Shown: piece by piece, positions 11,816-23,712 of the stretch | How positions within the stretch are numbered: the stretch's first letter is position 1 | Layout of the letters: every line of letters begins with the position of its first letter | Origin: Dryococelus australis | Lineage: Eukaryota > Arthropoda > Insecta > Phasmatodea > Phasmatidae | DNA: 64,000 nucleotides | Reading direction: 5' to 3' | Assembly (NCBI GenBank): GCA_029891345.1 | Contig: CM056994.1 | Location: forward strand, 140,824,457 to 140,888,456 | The notes under the pieces: generated by a model | The model's database searches: none | The model's input: the letters and a program-made list of their open reading frames with translations, nothing else | Told to the model about the DNA's origin: nothing | Position numbers and translations under genes: made by a program

Positions 11816-12309
11816 TGAAAGGATGCACCCAAAATCACATGTGTCTCTCCAAAACACATTTGTACACTACTGTCGCCGCGAGACGTCTGGGCACGCTAGT
11901 CCCATCGTACTCTCTAGAGAGAGGCGCGGCAGGGACCGGTCTGTAGCTGAGAGGCACGGCAGCGGCCTGGCAGTATACGCGTGGACATATAAACATTCGC
12001 CGAAACTGGATACGGAGAAATTTGACTGGCGACAAAAGATAGCAGTACTCTTGCAAGTTTGTGCTCGATGATTTCGCTGCCATCTGCGTGCACTGTTCGA
12101 CAGAAGTCCATTGTGTTTCTGTTATTGAGTGCTAATGTCCTGTTAAAATATCCACCAGTATCGAATTCAAATCATGTTAGATAAAACAACAACGATGGAG
12201 GTGTAATATATTATGTGGTTTGATGCTTCAGCAGATTACATTCTTCGTTTCCACATTTGCATAACGTGAAGATAAAATTAATGTATTGCAAACGCTTACA
12301 CTTTCACAA

Positions 12310-12335
12310 TTTTTTTTTGGGGGGGGGGGGGGGGG
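12310..12335. repeat. T9-G17 homopolymer junction
   Basis: A run of nine T is followed by seventeen G. It is a possible assembly weak point; length in the real genome is uncertain. Confidence 0.9.
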
Positions 12336-13084
12336 CATATAATTGTTAAATGTTACGATTTTCGGCGTGGCGTAGGAAATATGTCGAGGAGAATGCATTA
12401 CTCAGAATAATATATATATACACACACACACATGCACACAATATACCAACACTGAGGGGTTTGAGACAGTATAATGTCAAGCAAACGTAAAGATGTGTTA
12501 CAGCACAGCGGCGTTGCTATGAACAAAAATACAATAACACATCAATTCGTACAGAGACGTAATTTATCTAGCAAATGCCGAATGTAATGTCCTAGCATAT
12601 TCATAGTTGTTGGGGAGATAGTTTTGATGGTAGAATTCGTGAATTGTGTCTCATATCTCTTGTCGAAATCAATCGCAATACAACCTTTAGTTTTGAGGTT
12701 GCGAATAAATGTGTAATAAAGAATAATTAAAACAAAACATCTTAAAATTGAATAATGTTACATTCAATGACAAACGAATATTTAGAATATCCAGTGCTTT
12801 AAAATATCACAAAATAGAACTCACAAAATATAAAAACGAATTATTTATTATATTTATATTCCAAAAATAACGCGATATATGAAGTTCGAGCTAAACTAGA
12901 CATGTTTTAAATCAGTGTCGAAAACTCTTCCCCCAATAACTGCATTTAGTTTAGCCCAAATATAGACAGGCTAATCCCATCCTTCATGGCGAAAATAATA
13001 AAATGTCGGACAATCACTTAATGTATTATGTAAATTGTAACTTACAAACTACCTCAAATTAAATAAGCAGTTTGTTGTTCACTT

Positions 13085-13260
13085 TAAATAGGTTCATATT
13101 ACCACTGACAGAGTACTGGTTGACCTAATGGCTACCCATTGTCACGTAGTCAGTTGAATGTTGAGCGTGAGTGGTTCCAGTTTCGAGTCCCGGGTAGGGC
13201 ATGGGTTTGGTTTATGCTCGTCCGTATGGGCCACCCTTTTGTGGTAAAAGTCACTTCCAA
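13085..13260 (+). mobile_element. tRNA-derived SINE (head region)
   Basis: TTGACCTAATGGCTACCC resembles a polymerase III A box and GTTTCGAGTCCCGGGTAGGG a B box, about 70 bp apart as in a tRNA. A conserved-looking body (GGGCATGGGTTTGGTTTATG) follows. It sits inside the Harbinger element, so it inserted later. It is a different family from the SINEs at 23.5, 46.1, 50.1 and 57.0 kb. Confidence 0.6.
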
Positions 13261-14194
13261 TACGAAAACTGCGAGAAGACAATTGTCACGGAATGAAATA
13301 TGTGTATACTGTACATCTGGAAATATCTTTGCATTTTGTCTAGTGCTTTTAGAAGAAAAATTTTGGTTACTAGTACCCAACTGAAAACTTGCCTTTACTT
13401 TCAATAAGTACATTAACCTACTAAGTGGGCTTGTAAGACACAGATATTTCATATTACAGTTACGCTCGTATTTCAATTACATTAGTAAATAGCAAATGTA
13501 AAAATATAATATGCTATCGAAAATATCTTTATTTGTACCATAGCTAACTGTAATACAAAGATTACTTTTTATGTTATACTAAAACAAAGAGGCTACAACG
13601 TGAAATCAAACCTGCACGTTCTTGAGCAAATGCGTGTGAACGCAACTTCAAACCCCAACAAACTAATTTGCGTAACAATAGTGTTAGTTTCGATACTCTT
13701 TGTCTAGTAATTTGGCAAGCATATAATTTTAATCTGTTAATGTTATATTTTTATATGCTTTTCGAATGCGACTTCATATTTGCACATGTTTTATTTCATA
13801 ACTGAGAAATTATTTCTTCTTAATGAACGTTGCATTTGGAACAATATTTACTGGTATATATCATATACGAAAGTTAATACGGACTGTTAAGTTAGTGCAA
13901 ACCATTATTTTATCATAAAGGCTACAGAATTATTTTTACAGCGATTACACCGTACTGCCGAAGCCAGCATTATTTGGAAAAACAGCTTTACAGGTGGCAT
14001 TACTTTTGCACATTAATCGTAATTCCAAAAATAATAAATAAGCCGACATGAAAATTAAAACCTTTTTATAAACTCTCAATAATTAATTATGATTTGCGTG
14101 GGCTTTACAATTTGAACACTTAGGCGTATGCAGACCACAATTCCACATAAACTACCTTTACACAGCAAGAATGCTGACACGCAGATTAATTGTT

Positions 14195-14208
14195 GGGGGG
14201 GGGGGGGG
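14195..14208. repeat. G14 homopolymer
   Basis: Fourteen consecutive G; a run of about 19 T follows at 14278-14296. Confidence 0.9.
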
Positions 14209-14912
14209 CGAGAATTCGTAAAGTCAATGGACATTACACTGTATAGTGTAATATGTCATGGCGGTGGCATTGTTGAATTTTTTTTTTTTTTTTTTTATTT
14301 ATAACATGTGTGTTAGCTTTCTTTATACCGCGGGACACTCCACCATAAATAAAAACACCCAATTATCGCGACTTTGAGCACATAAATCTATACAACGTTT
14401 CTATAGATTCAAATGAAATGCATTGGTCTAAAGTTACTGTTAAATTATATGTTTTTAAAATGTTCGCATAAATGAATTTACGCAACATTGCTACGTAGTA
14501 TTTCAGTTGTATCAATTTTATGATACGTGGTCGTTCATCAAGTAAATTTCTGCAAAACCGGGGATAACTTTTCCGTGCGTCTGCAAACGTCCTGCGTCCT
14601 CCATTGCCTTACATATACCTGAGCCCGCCGTAATTGATGTTTGTGGAATAGCCGCTAGCACGGCCAGAGCTGCGCGCGCATGTCGTCCCCCCTTTGTTTG
14701 GCTTACCCCGCTTCATCGCACTAAGACATGCCAGGACGTCCCTCGGCTACACTAGGTATGCAAATGTTATGCGTTTTCGTCTATATACATCCATCTCCTT
14801 TGCCGTTTTCGTTCTGACTGTGCTGTATTGGTCCGCACGTGTGAATGTCTTTCGGCGGCAACGTTGCGGTGCTGCAGCGTGGTCTATGTTCGCAACTGTG
14901 TACCAGGCCTTA

Positions 14913-15595
14913 AGCGGGCACAAATCTTCGGCTGCAGCACTACAGTTCTAGCATGTAGGTAATACTATAACTAAATGACTTTGTGTTATACTGCGGTTTT
15001 CACTGCACATGCGATGGAGAACAAGCTTTTTCACACTTTCTGTAAACAGTTTGTACCATATATTAATAAGCTTATAGTACTGTAGTTGTCTGTGTGTTTC
15101 TGGTGACAGTCAGTATGTGATTCTCTGCAGGTCTTGCTATTGCCCATGTAATTGGAACTGTATCGCTGCCGCCGTCTGTTTGTGTGTGTTGTACATGATA
15201 CCGACGACTGCTGGACAGTTCTAATAATGACTATTCCTATTAATTACGTCATACTAGGTCAACAAACCTGCATTATAATAAGTTAATAGTTCCTAATAGC
15301 CAAAATTTGCCATCAATAAAAAAGTGGCAGCCACTTTTATTTTCATTACGGGGAGGTATCAATGAGTGTTTACTCTTAACTTAATGATCCTAGTTACAAG
15401 AAACAATGTTCGGAGTATTGTAGTTTAATTTAAGTTAGTTTCCTGTTTTTAAACTGTTTCAACCCTGTATTATTGAGTGCTCGTATGTCAGAAAGTGCTT
15501 GGTATATTTTTCATTCGATTTTACATAAACAATAACCTCACGAAGATTATCGATTGAATTCCGCTCCACACAGTTAAATTCCGCTCCACAGTGGG
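14913..15595. other. Spacer to the right of the Harbinger element
   Basis: No gene recognised. A 19-bp duplication (AATTCCGCTCCACA...) occurs at about 15558-15592. Confidence 0.5.
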
Positions 15596-16080
15596 TTTTT
15601 AAAGCAAAGAGCGTTGCTGTATACTATCGGGTTAGCGATCTGTTCAGGAGTTATAAAACCACAATTTAACCCCTTTTTATAATTTACCCTGTTTCACCAT
15701 ATTAGGGGTCTAATTTAAAAAGAATCTCCCAAATTATGTTTTAGATAGGTAGTATTTTAAGCAAAGAGAATAACTATAACTTTTCGAATTAACGAGCTGC
15801 TTTGAAGTTCTTGAAAACATATTTTACCCCCTTTCATCTTGCATTTCAAACACACATATGAACCGATTTTATGCATCTATACAGGAAAATGTATAAGCTA
15901 ATTGCGTAACAATATATTGTAGGCTTTATTGAAGAGTCCTCTAAAAAAAAACGTATAACTTTTCACAGTTTAAGAGGTTAAAAAAATGTCTAACTTTGTT
16001 TTAAGTGATTTATAAACGTAGCCTTTTAAATATACAAGAATAATAACATTTTATCCGTTTCACCCCCTTCTGTTTTCAAT
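15596..16080. repeat. Degenerate tandem repeat, about three 160-bp units
   Basis: Units share the order AAGCAAAGAG, TTAACGAGCTGCTTTGAAG, TTGAAAACATATTTTACCCC and 'CATTTCAA'. A further related unit lies at about 20790-20900 (TTAACAAGCTGCTTAAGAG, then TTTTCACCCTC). Divergence is high. Confidence 0.5.
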
Positions 16081-16157
16081 TCCATTGTTTAAGTATTTAC
16101 ACAGGTTTTTTTTGTATAGGTACTGAGAGCATATTGTAAAAGTTTAAATGTGAGTTC

Positions 16158-16325
16158 TGATCAGATTAGTTATTTAGAGGGAAAGTTAACTCTGAAGTAG
16201 AACACTGTATTTAAAGTTTTTACGTAACTGTATTTAAAAAAAAAATATATTTACTTAATGATTTGCATTACGTTTTACATTACATAAATTGAATACTCTC
16301 AGTGGAGCTTAACGTCAATAAGTGT
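16158..16325 (+). repeat. Dispersed repeat, copy 1
   Basis: It shares AGAGGGAAAGTTAACTC, GTAGAA, 'GATTTGCATTAC' and 'AATACTCTC' in order with 18563-18710. The two copies are in the same orientation about 2.4 kb apart. Confidence 0.55.
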
Positions 16326-16329
16326 CCTC

Positions 16330-18562
16330 ATGACACACTTATGGTTACTGTGTAGCGTATAGGATCCACAGTAAAAGTCCCCAGTTATCCATCCATATTC
16401 GTAGTTGTGTATATGCTGTTCACGGTAAACTGAGAAATTTTGAAAGACCTGCTTAAGATCGACTTATGTGCACATTGCGTATTCTTCCGCTATATGTACA
16501 ATTAACATTGCTGTGGGCCCAATCGCTTTGTTCAAGCGTCGGTCAAGCGAAACTGTGAAATTAATAGTAATGTAAATGTTTCTCAAATTTGATAATTTTT
16601 ACATTTATATACATTAAAAATACAGAAAGCAAAAGAAACAATATCAATACGCAAAAATGTTTAACTTATAATTTTTCTTAATATTTTAAAAATGGAACTA
16701 CTTTCACTTCCGCCGTTACCAACATTGCAGGACGCAAGCCACTTAGTGTGACTATTAAGATGTACGCATGTAGGGGCAGTGACATTTTTCAAAAGTTGAT
16801 TTCGAAAGTGATCACTTTACCATGAACAGTCTATAGTAGACAAGACCCACAGCAAAAATCTGACACATCTTTACAATAGCTCTTACTTTATTGAGATACT
16901 TCGACAGGACAGTGGAGAAAGTAGGTTCCGAAATTTACTCTCCGTTCAGCATCCCAGCAGAGACCAGAGTTTTGCACTCATTTGCAAAACGAGACAACGG
17001 GCTATCCTGGACGGGTGGCAAGACAGCCAGGTCCCCAACTCCCTGCAATTCTCACGAGAATCAAATTGGTGACCTCCTGGGTAAAACTATCTAACATACG
17101 TAATTAATGTGGACAACCTGTGGATTCGTTCTTCACAAGTGGAGTGGGTGCGTCAGTTGCTCTTGTTCCTGTTTCGTCAATTTCCTTAACATTTAATTAG
17201 ATTCATCAGTCTCACGTCGCTTCTGACATGTGACGCATCAAATAACTTGACTTGACTGGTGCAGAATATCTCTCGTACGTCTGGTACTATGGAAGATGGC
17301 TAAGCTTCCAGATCACCGACTGATCAGAATGGAAAAATATCATTCAGTATTAAAATATACAAGATGAACTGTGGAAAATATCATCTCAATTTTAAAACCC
17401 ATGTTACATAAGCAATAGGAAGGTGCACGCAATGTTTATACAGCTCTGCATACTCGTACACATGCGGCCATGCGGCAATGCTGAATTGTACGAAGAGGTA
17501 AGGTGTTGTAATTCCACTGTTCTACAGTGCAATTAGGTCACACCGCCTCGCTGCTACATTGGTTCATCCTCATGCTTCGTAAGGCATCATTTCCACCACA
17601 GGATTTATGTACACTTTTAAAACTATAGTACCCAGCACATCTTATGAACAGATATGTGTATAAATATTGTAATATTATATCTTACTTATATGTAACATAC
17701 TAAAAATAACTTAATCATATTACTTCTGTATGAGTTACTTACATGCATTTAAAATATGAGTACAATAAACTATTTACTGTTGACTTTAATGGAAATTAAA
17801 TACATTAATTAGTTCGGCTTGGCATGCCTTATCACATGTATACATGTGGTGTAAAACTCTTGTTTTAATTCAATCAAGTATTATCCAGCCAACACAGACA
17901 CCTTCAGATATTTACTTTAATTTTGCACTATATAACTCATTGTAATGGTTATTTATATCTCTTCAAGACTGAATTCTACATAAGCAAGTTATTTTATTTA
18001 TTTTTGCATGGAATCAATTAAATAAGCCTATCTCTTTGAGACATTTGCATTATATCAAAATACTTTAACTCTTAAATTAGTATCCTGATGTGCAACTCTT
18101 ATTATTTATATATTATATTTTAATATATCTTTACTTTCGGACACCTGCATTAAGTTAATACAGCCTGGAGATACAACATGCAACTTCTTATTTAATATTA
18201 ATTTTTAATTTATTTAATTGGTTTGGTTTGCAATGTTTCTGATTTATGCTCTATTGTGACGTTACTTTTAAATAATCTGGTTGATAGAATCAAATTTTTT
18301 GACGTGGCTAAAATTTAAATCTTATTTTGCAATATATTTAGTGTGGGCAGTTGGGGTGTGGGGGTTGCATAAATTTATTCCTCGCGACGAGTTAGCATCA
18401 ACCAAGTTAACACTTGTTTAATTTAATAAATTATTAGAAGTTTCAGCTTGTGGGTAATGCAAAAGCTATTTAAGTGAATTTGGCAGATCTTTTAAGCTTG
18501 GCTAATGAAAGGTGGGAAAAACCCTATCCTACACCAATGTAACAGTCTTATATGGAGACTGT
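16330..18562. other. AT-rich spacer, no recognised gene
   Basis: The 67-codon frame at 16891-17094 has no family I recognise. A 35-bp segment at 16801-16835 recurs at 45315-45348. The remainder is AT-rich and featureless to my eye. Confidence 0.45.
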
Positions 18563-18710
18563 TCAGATTATTTATATAGAGGTAAAGTTAACTCAGACGT
18601 AGAATATTCTATTAAAACTTTGAGGTCGCTGTGGTAAACTATATAACGTTTACATTATGATTTTCATTACATTAATATAATACTCTCGGGTACCTTAACA
18701 TGAATTAGTG
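18563..18710 (+). repeat. Dispersed repeat, copy 2
   Basis: Diverged direct copy of 16158-16325, with TAGAGGTAAAGTTAACTCAG, ATTTTCATTACATTAATA and AATACTCTCGGG in the same order. Confidence 0.55.
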
Positions 18711-18978
18711 ATTCCTTATTTTTTTGCAATCAATTTAGTATTTAAATAATTATGGCCACGGATAAACCTAAAGTGTATTTGAATCTTAAATTCTATTTGG
18801 AACGTCGTCACCTTAACAGTGTTTCCAAAGGCTGATTCTCCATATCGGCTACGGCGGTCGGAACACCAATGATCGCTCCATCCTCACTCGGCGGCGTCTC
18901 GGTGATGTTTGACCTTGTTCGCTGCTCCGTTCGCCTTACTGTACGTTCCGTGTTGATAAAGCATGATTCCTGTAATTA

Positions 18979-19432
18979 TAGGATGAGTCTGAAAGTCGCC
19001 GACAAACGCCAGCAGGTTATTTCTTAGGAAAACATAAGACGACAATGTAAGTACCACGTTTTCAAAAACTGATTATTAAGGGAGCTATGCGTCCCCAAAA
19101 GATGGATTTTGAAATGCCTTAAATTGAATGATTTAGAAACTACTTGCGACTAAGTGACTTATCGGCGAATAATGTTTAATATAATGGAGATCGTTCACCT
19201 CAAGAAACGTGGTTGGTGATAGCATCCCCTTACATTGGGGAAATTGCTGTTGCAACCCTGTGTTTGCCCGAATCATGTTAACAAACAATTGTAAGTAATT
19301 TATTGCATGAATTTATTAATCAGCACGTCCACATTAAAAAAAAATTTTCATATTGTCCGAACACTCTCAGGTGAACCGTTTGCGAGTAATCCGTGGCGAC
19401 ATCATTCAAAACAGAAAGTGAGTGGCCTGGCC
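18979..19432 (+). repeat. Left arm of a large inverted repeat
   Basis: This arm is the reverse complement, at about 80% identity, of 19594-20051. Anchors in order are TAGGATGAGTCTGAAAGTC, TTATTAAGGGAGCT, GGTGATAGCATCCCCTTACA, ATGAATTTATTAATCAGCAC, GTGAACCGTTTG and CATTCAAAACA. No protein-like frame runs through it. Confidence 0.85.
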
Positions 19433-19593
19433 TCCCTAACTACATGACGTAACACAGATAGAGCCCGCTGTAGTTTACACGCGCAAAGCGTCATGTTCAT
19501 TTGTGAAAGTAGGTAATATTATGTGACTGTTTAATGAAAACATGGCCCGTCTTTTATCATAGTAACATGTCCTGTTAGTGTGGATTTCCTACC

Positions 19594-20051
19594 TGCCAGG
19601 ACACTGGCTTTATGTTTTGAATGGTGTAGCCACGGATTTATTCCAAACGGTTCACGTGAGAATGTTCAGACAAGACGACCGTTTTTGTTAATGTAGATGT
19701 GCTGATTAATAAATTCATGCAATAAATCGCTAACAATTGATTGTTAACATGATTGGTGCAAACACAGAGTTGCAAATCCATTTCCTCAATGTAAGGGGAT
19801 GCTATTACCAACCATGTTTCTCGAAGTGAACGATATCCATTATACAAAACACTATTCGCCGATTAGTTGCTTATTCGCAGTAGGTTATAAAATATTCAAC
19901 TTAAAACATTTCAAAATCCGACTTTTGGGAGCGCACAGCTCCCTTAATAATCAATTTTGGAAAAAAAAAAAAATGGTTCGTACATTTTCGTTTTTATTTT
20001 TTCCTAAGGAATCAAATGCTGCCGTTTGTCGTGACTTTCAGACTCATCCTA
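19594..20051 (-). repeat. Right arm of a large inverted repeat
   Basis: Partner of 18979-19432; the spacer between the arms is about 160 bp and not palindromic. The arm ends exactly where a TA-rich run and the Tc1 fossil begin. The pair could be a foldback-type element or two head-to-head copies of one element. Confidence 0.85.
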
Positions 20052-20054
20052 CAT

Positions 20055-20590
20055 ATATATATATAATATATAAAAATCTATATATATTTGAATCTCGTAG
20101 GGCCACCTCTTGTGGCTATAACAGCGGCCACCCTGTCTGCCATGCTCTTTACGAGTGTTTGCAGGACATCCATGGCGATTCATCGCCATTCCTCTTGCAA
20201 CCATTCCATGAGTTAAGCAATGGATTTTGGCCGCGCCTGACGATCCCTCATCCGGCCATCCAATTCGTCCCAAAGATGTTCTACAGGGTTAAGGTCGGGG
20301 CTCCGAGCGGGCCAGTCTAATCGGCGAACATTGTTGTCGGCGTACCACTGCATAGTAGCCCTTGAAACATGACACCTGGCATTGTCATCCTGGAAGTAAT
20401 ACGGGTCTATTCCGTAAAAAACGGCACAATGCTGGGAGCATTTCATTATCCAGAATGTTACAATAGGTCTCTGTGCTTATGTTACCAAGGAAAAACACCA
20501 GCGATCCTACTCTGAAGGCCTTGAAACACAAGTCATCTGACGTACTGAATTACCTATCTTCACGGGTGCCCAATTACTTTTTCGTAGGTA
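20055..20590 (-). pseudogene. Tc1-like DD34E transposase, C-terminal half
   Basis: The reverse strand reads FRVGSLVFFLGNISTETY, NILDNEMLPAL, then shifts frame in a T6 run and continues YGIDPYYFQDDNARCH, VSRATMQWYADNNVRR, LDWPARSPDLNPVEHLWDEL, GRMRDRQARPKSIA. After that come a stop, LMEWLQEEW-R, another stop, and MADRVAAVIATRGGPTRF. The Asp of QDDNA and the Glu of NPVEHLW are separated by 34 residues, as in Tc1. The N-terminal HTH half and the first Asp are missing. One frameshift and two stops mark it dead. Upstream on that strand, TAATTGGGCACCC near 20565 may be a terminal repeat. The fossil is bordered on both sides by TA-rich microsatellites, and its end touches the inverted repeat. Confidence 0.9.
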
Positions 20591-20593
20591 GTA

Positions 20594-20611
20594 TGTGTGT
20601 GTGTGTGTATA

Positions 20612-20660
<49 letters not shown>

Positions 20661-20682
20661 ATATTATATATATATGCTGGGA
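20594..20682. repeat. Compound microsatellite (TG)n(TA)n
   Basis: Short TG repeat followed by an interrupted TA repeat. The YIYIYI frames called here are artefacts. Confidence 0.95.
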
Positions 20683-20699
20683 TTCGTGAGTTATTGAGG

Positions 20700-22290
20700 A
20701 GTCTTAAAATTATATATTTTCCCCTTTTTCATCTTCTTATATTTCGCATTTCAAGAAATATAAAACTTGTTTTTAGATGATTACATAGGTAACTTTGTAA
20801 AGCAATGAAAAGATCTTTCATAAACTTAACAAGCTGCTTAAGAGTTTTCGAAGATAACTCTTACACATTTTCACCCTCTTTAAGAGCAAAAGTACAAACA
20901 TGTGAGGGGAAGAGATACTTAACTTTTCATGCTTTTACGTCCAACTGTTTGGGCTGTGCTTTGACCAGATAGCAAGTCATTCGGAAATATTATTTTATAC
21001 ATCGAGATTTTCCAACACCACGGTCTATACCAAAGGGAGACCAGTCGAAAATTCCCCTTAATGTAAATTAAGCATGTTCCGATATTTCGACACTGGACTG
21101 TAGGTTTGATGAAATCTTTGTATGCAAAAACATTTTCAACAACTTACTGTCATGGCTGTTTAAATATTTTTACGGTAAACTATTTTCGGATGGCTGAAGA
21201 GACCATCATATAATGATGAATTAATAGTAATTATGAAAAAAATGTCATCTCCTTGTTTCCAGGATTTGTCCGACGACGCCAATTTTAACGTCATATATTA
21301 CAAAAAGAAAAATTTATCTGTTATAAGGAAAATGCCTGTTAAAATTTATTTAAACATTCCCTTGACCACTTTTTATGTTACTGAATTTAACAGAAAAAAT
21401 AATATTTAAATATTTGAAAGGTATATCCTGTATGTGTCATATATAAAAAATAGTGATTAAAAGAACGGAAAACGTATTTTTAGTTTAGAAATGAATCTTG
21501 AATGATGTGAGTTATACGAAATGATTTTCTAGCATGTTGGATGAATTCAAGAAATTCGCCTCATTGACGTTTCGTGAAAGCTTGCAAGTTAACGCAGGGT
21601 TTTCTTGTAAGCTGTATCAAAATAATTTACAGATCAATAGGTATTGTATATACACAATGAGTTAGAACTTAACCAACAAACACCGGAGAGTTGTTCCTAA
21701 CGCAAAAGTACGTAGGGAATATATGCAGCACTTCTCGTGTATGGTCAATATGAACGGAGATAACAGCTCATAGAATTTGTGATTTTAAACTGTTTTAGAC
21801 ACTAATTTTTGTAATCGCATGACATTGAGCAACAAACTTGAGGAATTTTTGACAGAATACCTCAAACCTCTTCAAGTGCCGTTGGTAGAATCATCCCTCT
21901 CTGGTAATTAAAAAGCGATTGCTAGAGTAATATCACATAAAAATAAGAAAAATTTTTACCAAGTTTTTATTTATCAGCATGCCTCAAATAACAAAACAAT
22001 CACCGTATTAAAACGCTCCCAGGCAAACCATTTTTGAGAAAACGGAGTACGAATTTTCAAAGGGTATGGTGTAATGCCATCGAGAGTTATTTGAAAACAT
22101 CTGGCACCAGCGCGACATGCTGAAGTACGTCGCATGTTCTTGTGATGGGTGGGGAGGCATATTGCAGTTCAAGTGCTAACACACTATTTCCAAAATTGAG
22201 ACTCATTTACACGAATATAATAATGGCCTGCGTACACAAAATAGTAAATTGTACGATCCCAAATATTTTTACAGTTCCCAACAATATAAC
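20700..22290. other. AT-rich spacer with one old repeat unit
   Basis: A unit related to the 160-bp repeats of 15596-16080 lies at about 20700-20900. Beyond it I see nothing I can name. Confidence 0.45.
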
Positions 22291-22296
22291 AGTTAT

Positions 22297-23104
22297 TTAA
22301 GGACACGTCGAACGAAACACACTGTGCATGTCCGTAAATGTGCAAGCCACTGAAACACTTCGCTCTACAAGATCTTCTTCTTTCTCTACAGGAGTTTCGT
22401 AATCAAGGCTCTGCATGAATTCCAAGATAAAAATATCTAGTAGCGCATTAAGATCAGGTGATCGTGTAGGACTGGCAATTGGATCTCCGTGACCAATTCT
22501 TCGGGTAGGTAATATGTGGTTGACAAACTCGCGTAGGCTGTGCACACTATGGGCTGGACACCATCGTCCCGAAACAACATTCGTTGTTTGGTGTGCATAT
22601 TGGAGCATCTCCCAATAACTCTGGTAGTGTTTCCCGCTGGAAGAACCCGTAAATATAGCTTTTGAGGCGGGGTGCGAGCAAGTAAGGGCCCACTGACGAT
22701 ACTCGCTCGCACATTCACACCGGGCCGCTATTGGAGAAGCGGACAAATGAGACATGCAGAGTGTTATCCGCCCACTCATTGTTGTTGCTGACATTAAATG
22801 TACGATAACGTCCAAAGTGTGCCTCGTAGTAAAGATAATGTATTTCTGAAAACCCGGTACTTCTGCTCACTGGTGAAATAACCAATCAGCAAACTGTAAT
22901 CGACGGGGAAAATCTCCAAAACCCGCAGCGTGCTCCTTCAAATAATACAAAGGATGCAGCATGTTCTTTTGCAACAGTAGCAACAGTGGCGTTAAGCCTG
23001 TGTGTTATACTATTTTGTACTAATGCTGGGACGGTTTTCGACCATACGTGCAGCACTTGCATTTCTCTATCTTGACGTTTGATGAGACCGTGAACATCCG
23101 GCAT
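22297..23104 (-). pseudogene. DUF4817/DDE_3-type (mariner-related) transposase
   Basis: Reading the reverse strand across three frames gives the order of this insect transposase family. It runs QKNMLHPLYYLKEHAAGFG, DFPRRLQFADWLFHQ, YYEAHFGRYRTFNVSNNNEW, VNVRASIVSGPLLARTPPQ, MLFRDDGVQPI, then SPTRSPDLNALLDIFILEFM and QSLDYETPVEKEEDLVERSV. The first catalytic Asp of 'F-DEAHF' is Tyr, the second (DDG) remains, and the third sits in LLDIF. Family members run to about 350 residues and most of that length can be traced, but with at least three frameshifts and several stops. The N-terminal HTH is only faintly visible near 23080. Similar genes are very numerous in insects such as termites and cockroaches. 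Confidence 0.85.
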
Positions 23105-23474
23105 TCAATCTCTTCATATGCAAAGATCCATTTTTCCGTAGTCGGCTTTACATAGAGGCAAATGTCGTGTGGTGTGGTTACCTTTTGTTAGGGTATCGCT
23201 CACTATACAATCATTGTGACCCACGTGCATTTTGTCCGGCAGCAACGTACACGAGTTGTATGTCGGCAAGTTTAGACCAGGCAAAACGATTTGTAAAAGT
23301 TCACAATATGACTTCCTCCGTCAGCTAACACAAAAACATTGTCACTGTTCAAAAATTATACGCCATTCGTCTTATACAGTATCTAAGCTGGCCACACACT
23401 ACACAGCCGCTGGGTATAGTGTGACGCGGATTCTGAAAAACGTTGCCCACTTCCGCAGCCATAATTTAAGTGAA
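23105..23474. other. Spacer between transposase fossil and SINE
   Basis: No recognisable content. The frame at 23232-23516 is unsupported and runs into the SINE. Confidence 0.45.
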
Positions 23475-23712
23475 GTGGAGAAATTTGGACGGCTTTTAAC
23501 GGCGGCGGGGTCTTGAGAGGAAGAAGCGAGGTGAGTATGGAGCAACACCGGAAGGCAAGGGGTGGGGGAAACTGGAATTCCCCGAGAAAACCCGCCGATA
23601 GGCAGCATCGTCCGGCGCGATTCCCACGTGCTGAAATGCGGGGTGACCCCACCGGTAATCGAACCCGATTCGCCTTGGTAGGATGTGAGTACACCGATAA
23701 AACCATTTGTTT
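23475..23712 (-). mobile_element. tRNA-derived SINE, copy A
   Basis: The reverse strand shows a tRNA-like head with CCTACCAAGGCGAA and the B box GGTTCGATTACC. A body follows with GTGGGAATCG, GACGATGCTG, GGCGGGTTTTCTCGGGGAAT and the tail 'CAAGACCCCG...TTAAAAGCCGTCCAAAT'. The same order occurs at 46056, 49990 and 56905. The A-box half is degraded. Confidence 0.75.

Larger units (their letters stand above)
9653..14909. mobile_element. PIF/Harbinger element, about 5.26 kb, TTA target site
   Basis: The left end GGCCCAGTGCATACG and the right end (reverse strand) GGCCTGGTACACAG are related, and both run into 'GCGGACA/GCGAACA...CACCGC'. The trinucleotide TTA borders each side (9650-9652 and 14910-14912), the usual Harbinger target duplication. 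Subterminal parts also match: CACACGTGCGG occurs near 9880 and, inverted, near 14840. Inside are a forward MADF gene at the left and reverse-strand transposase fragments in the middle, so the two genes converge. Both are broken, so the copy cannot move by itself. The rest of the interior is AT-rich and contains a SINE head at 13085-13260 and poly-G tracts. Confidence 0.75.
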
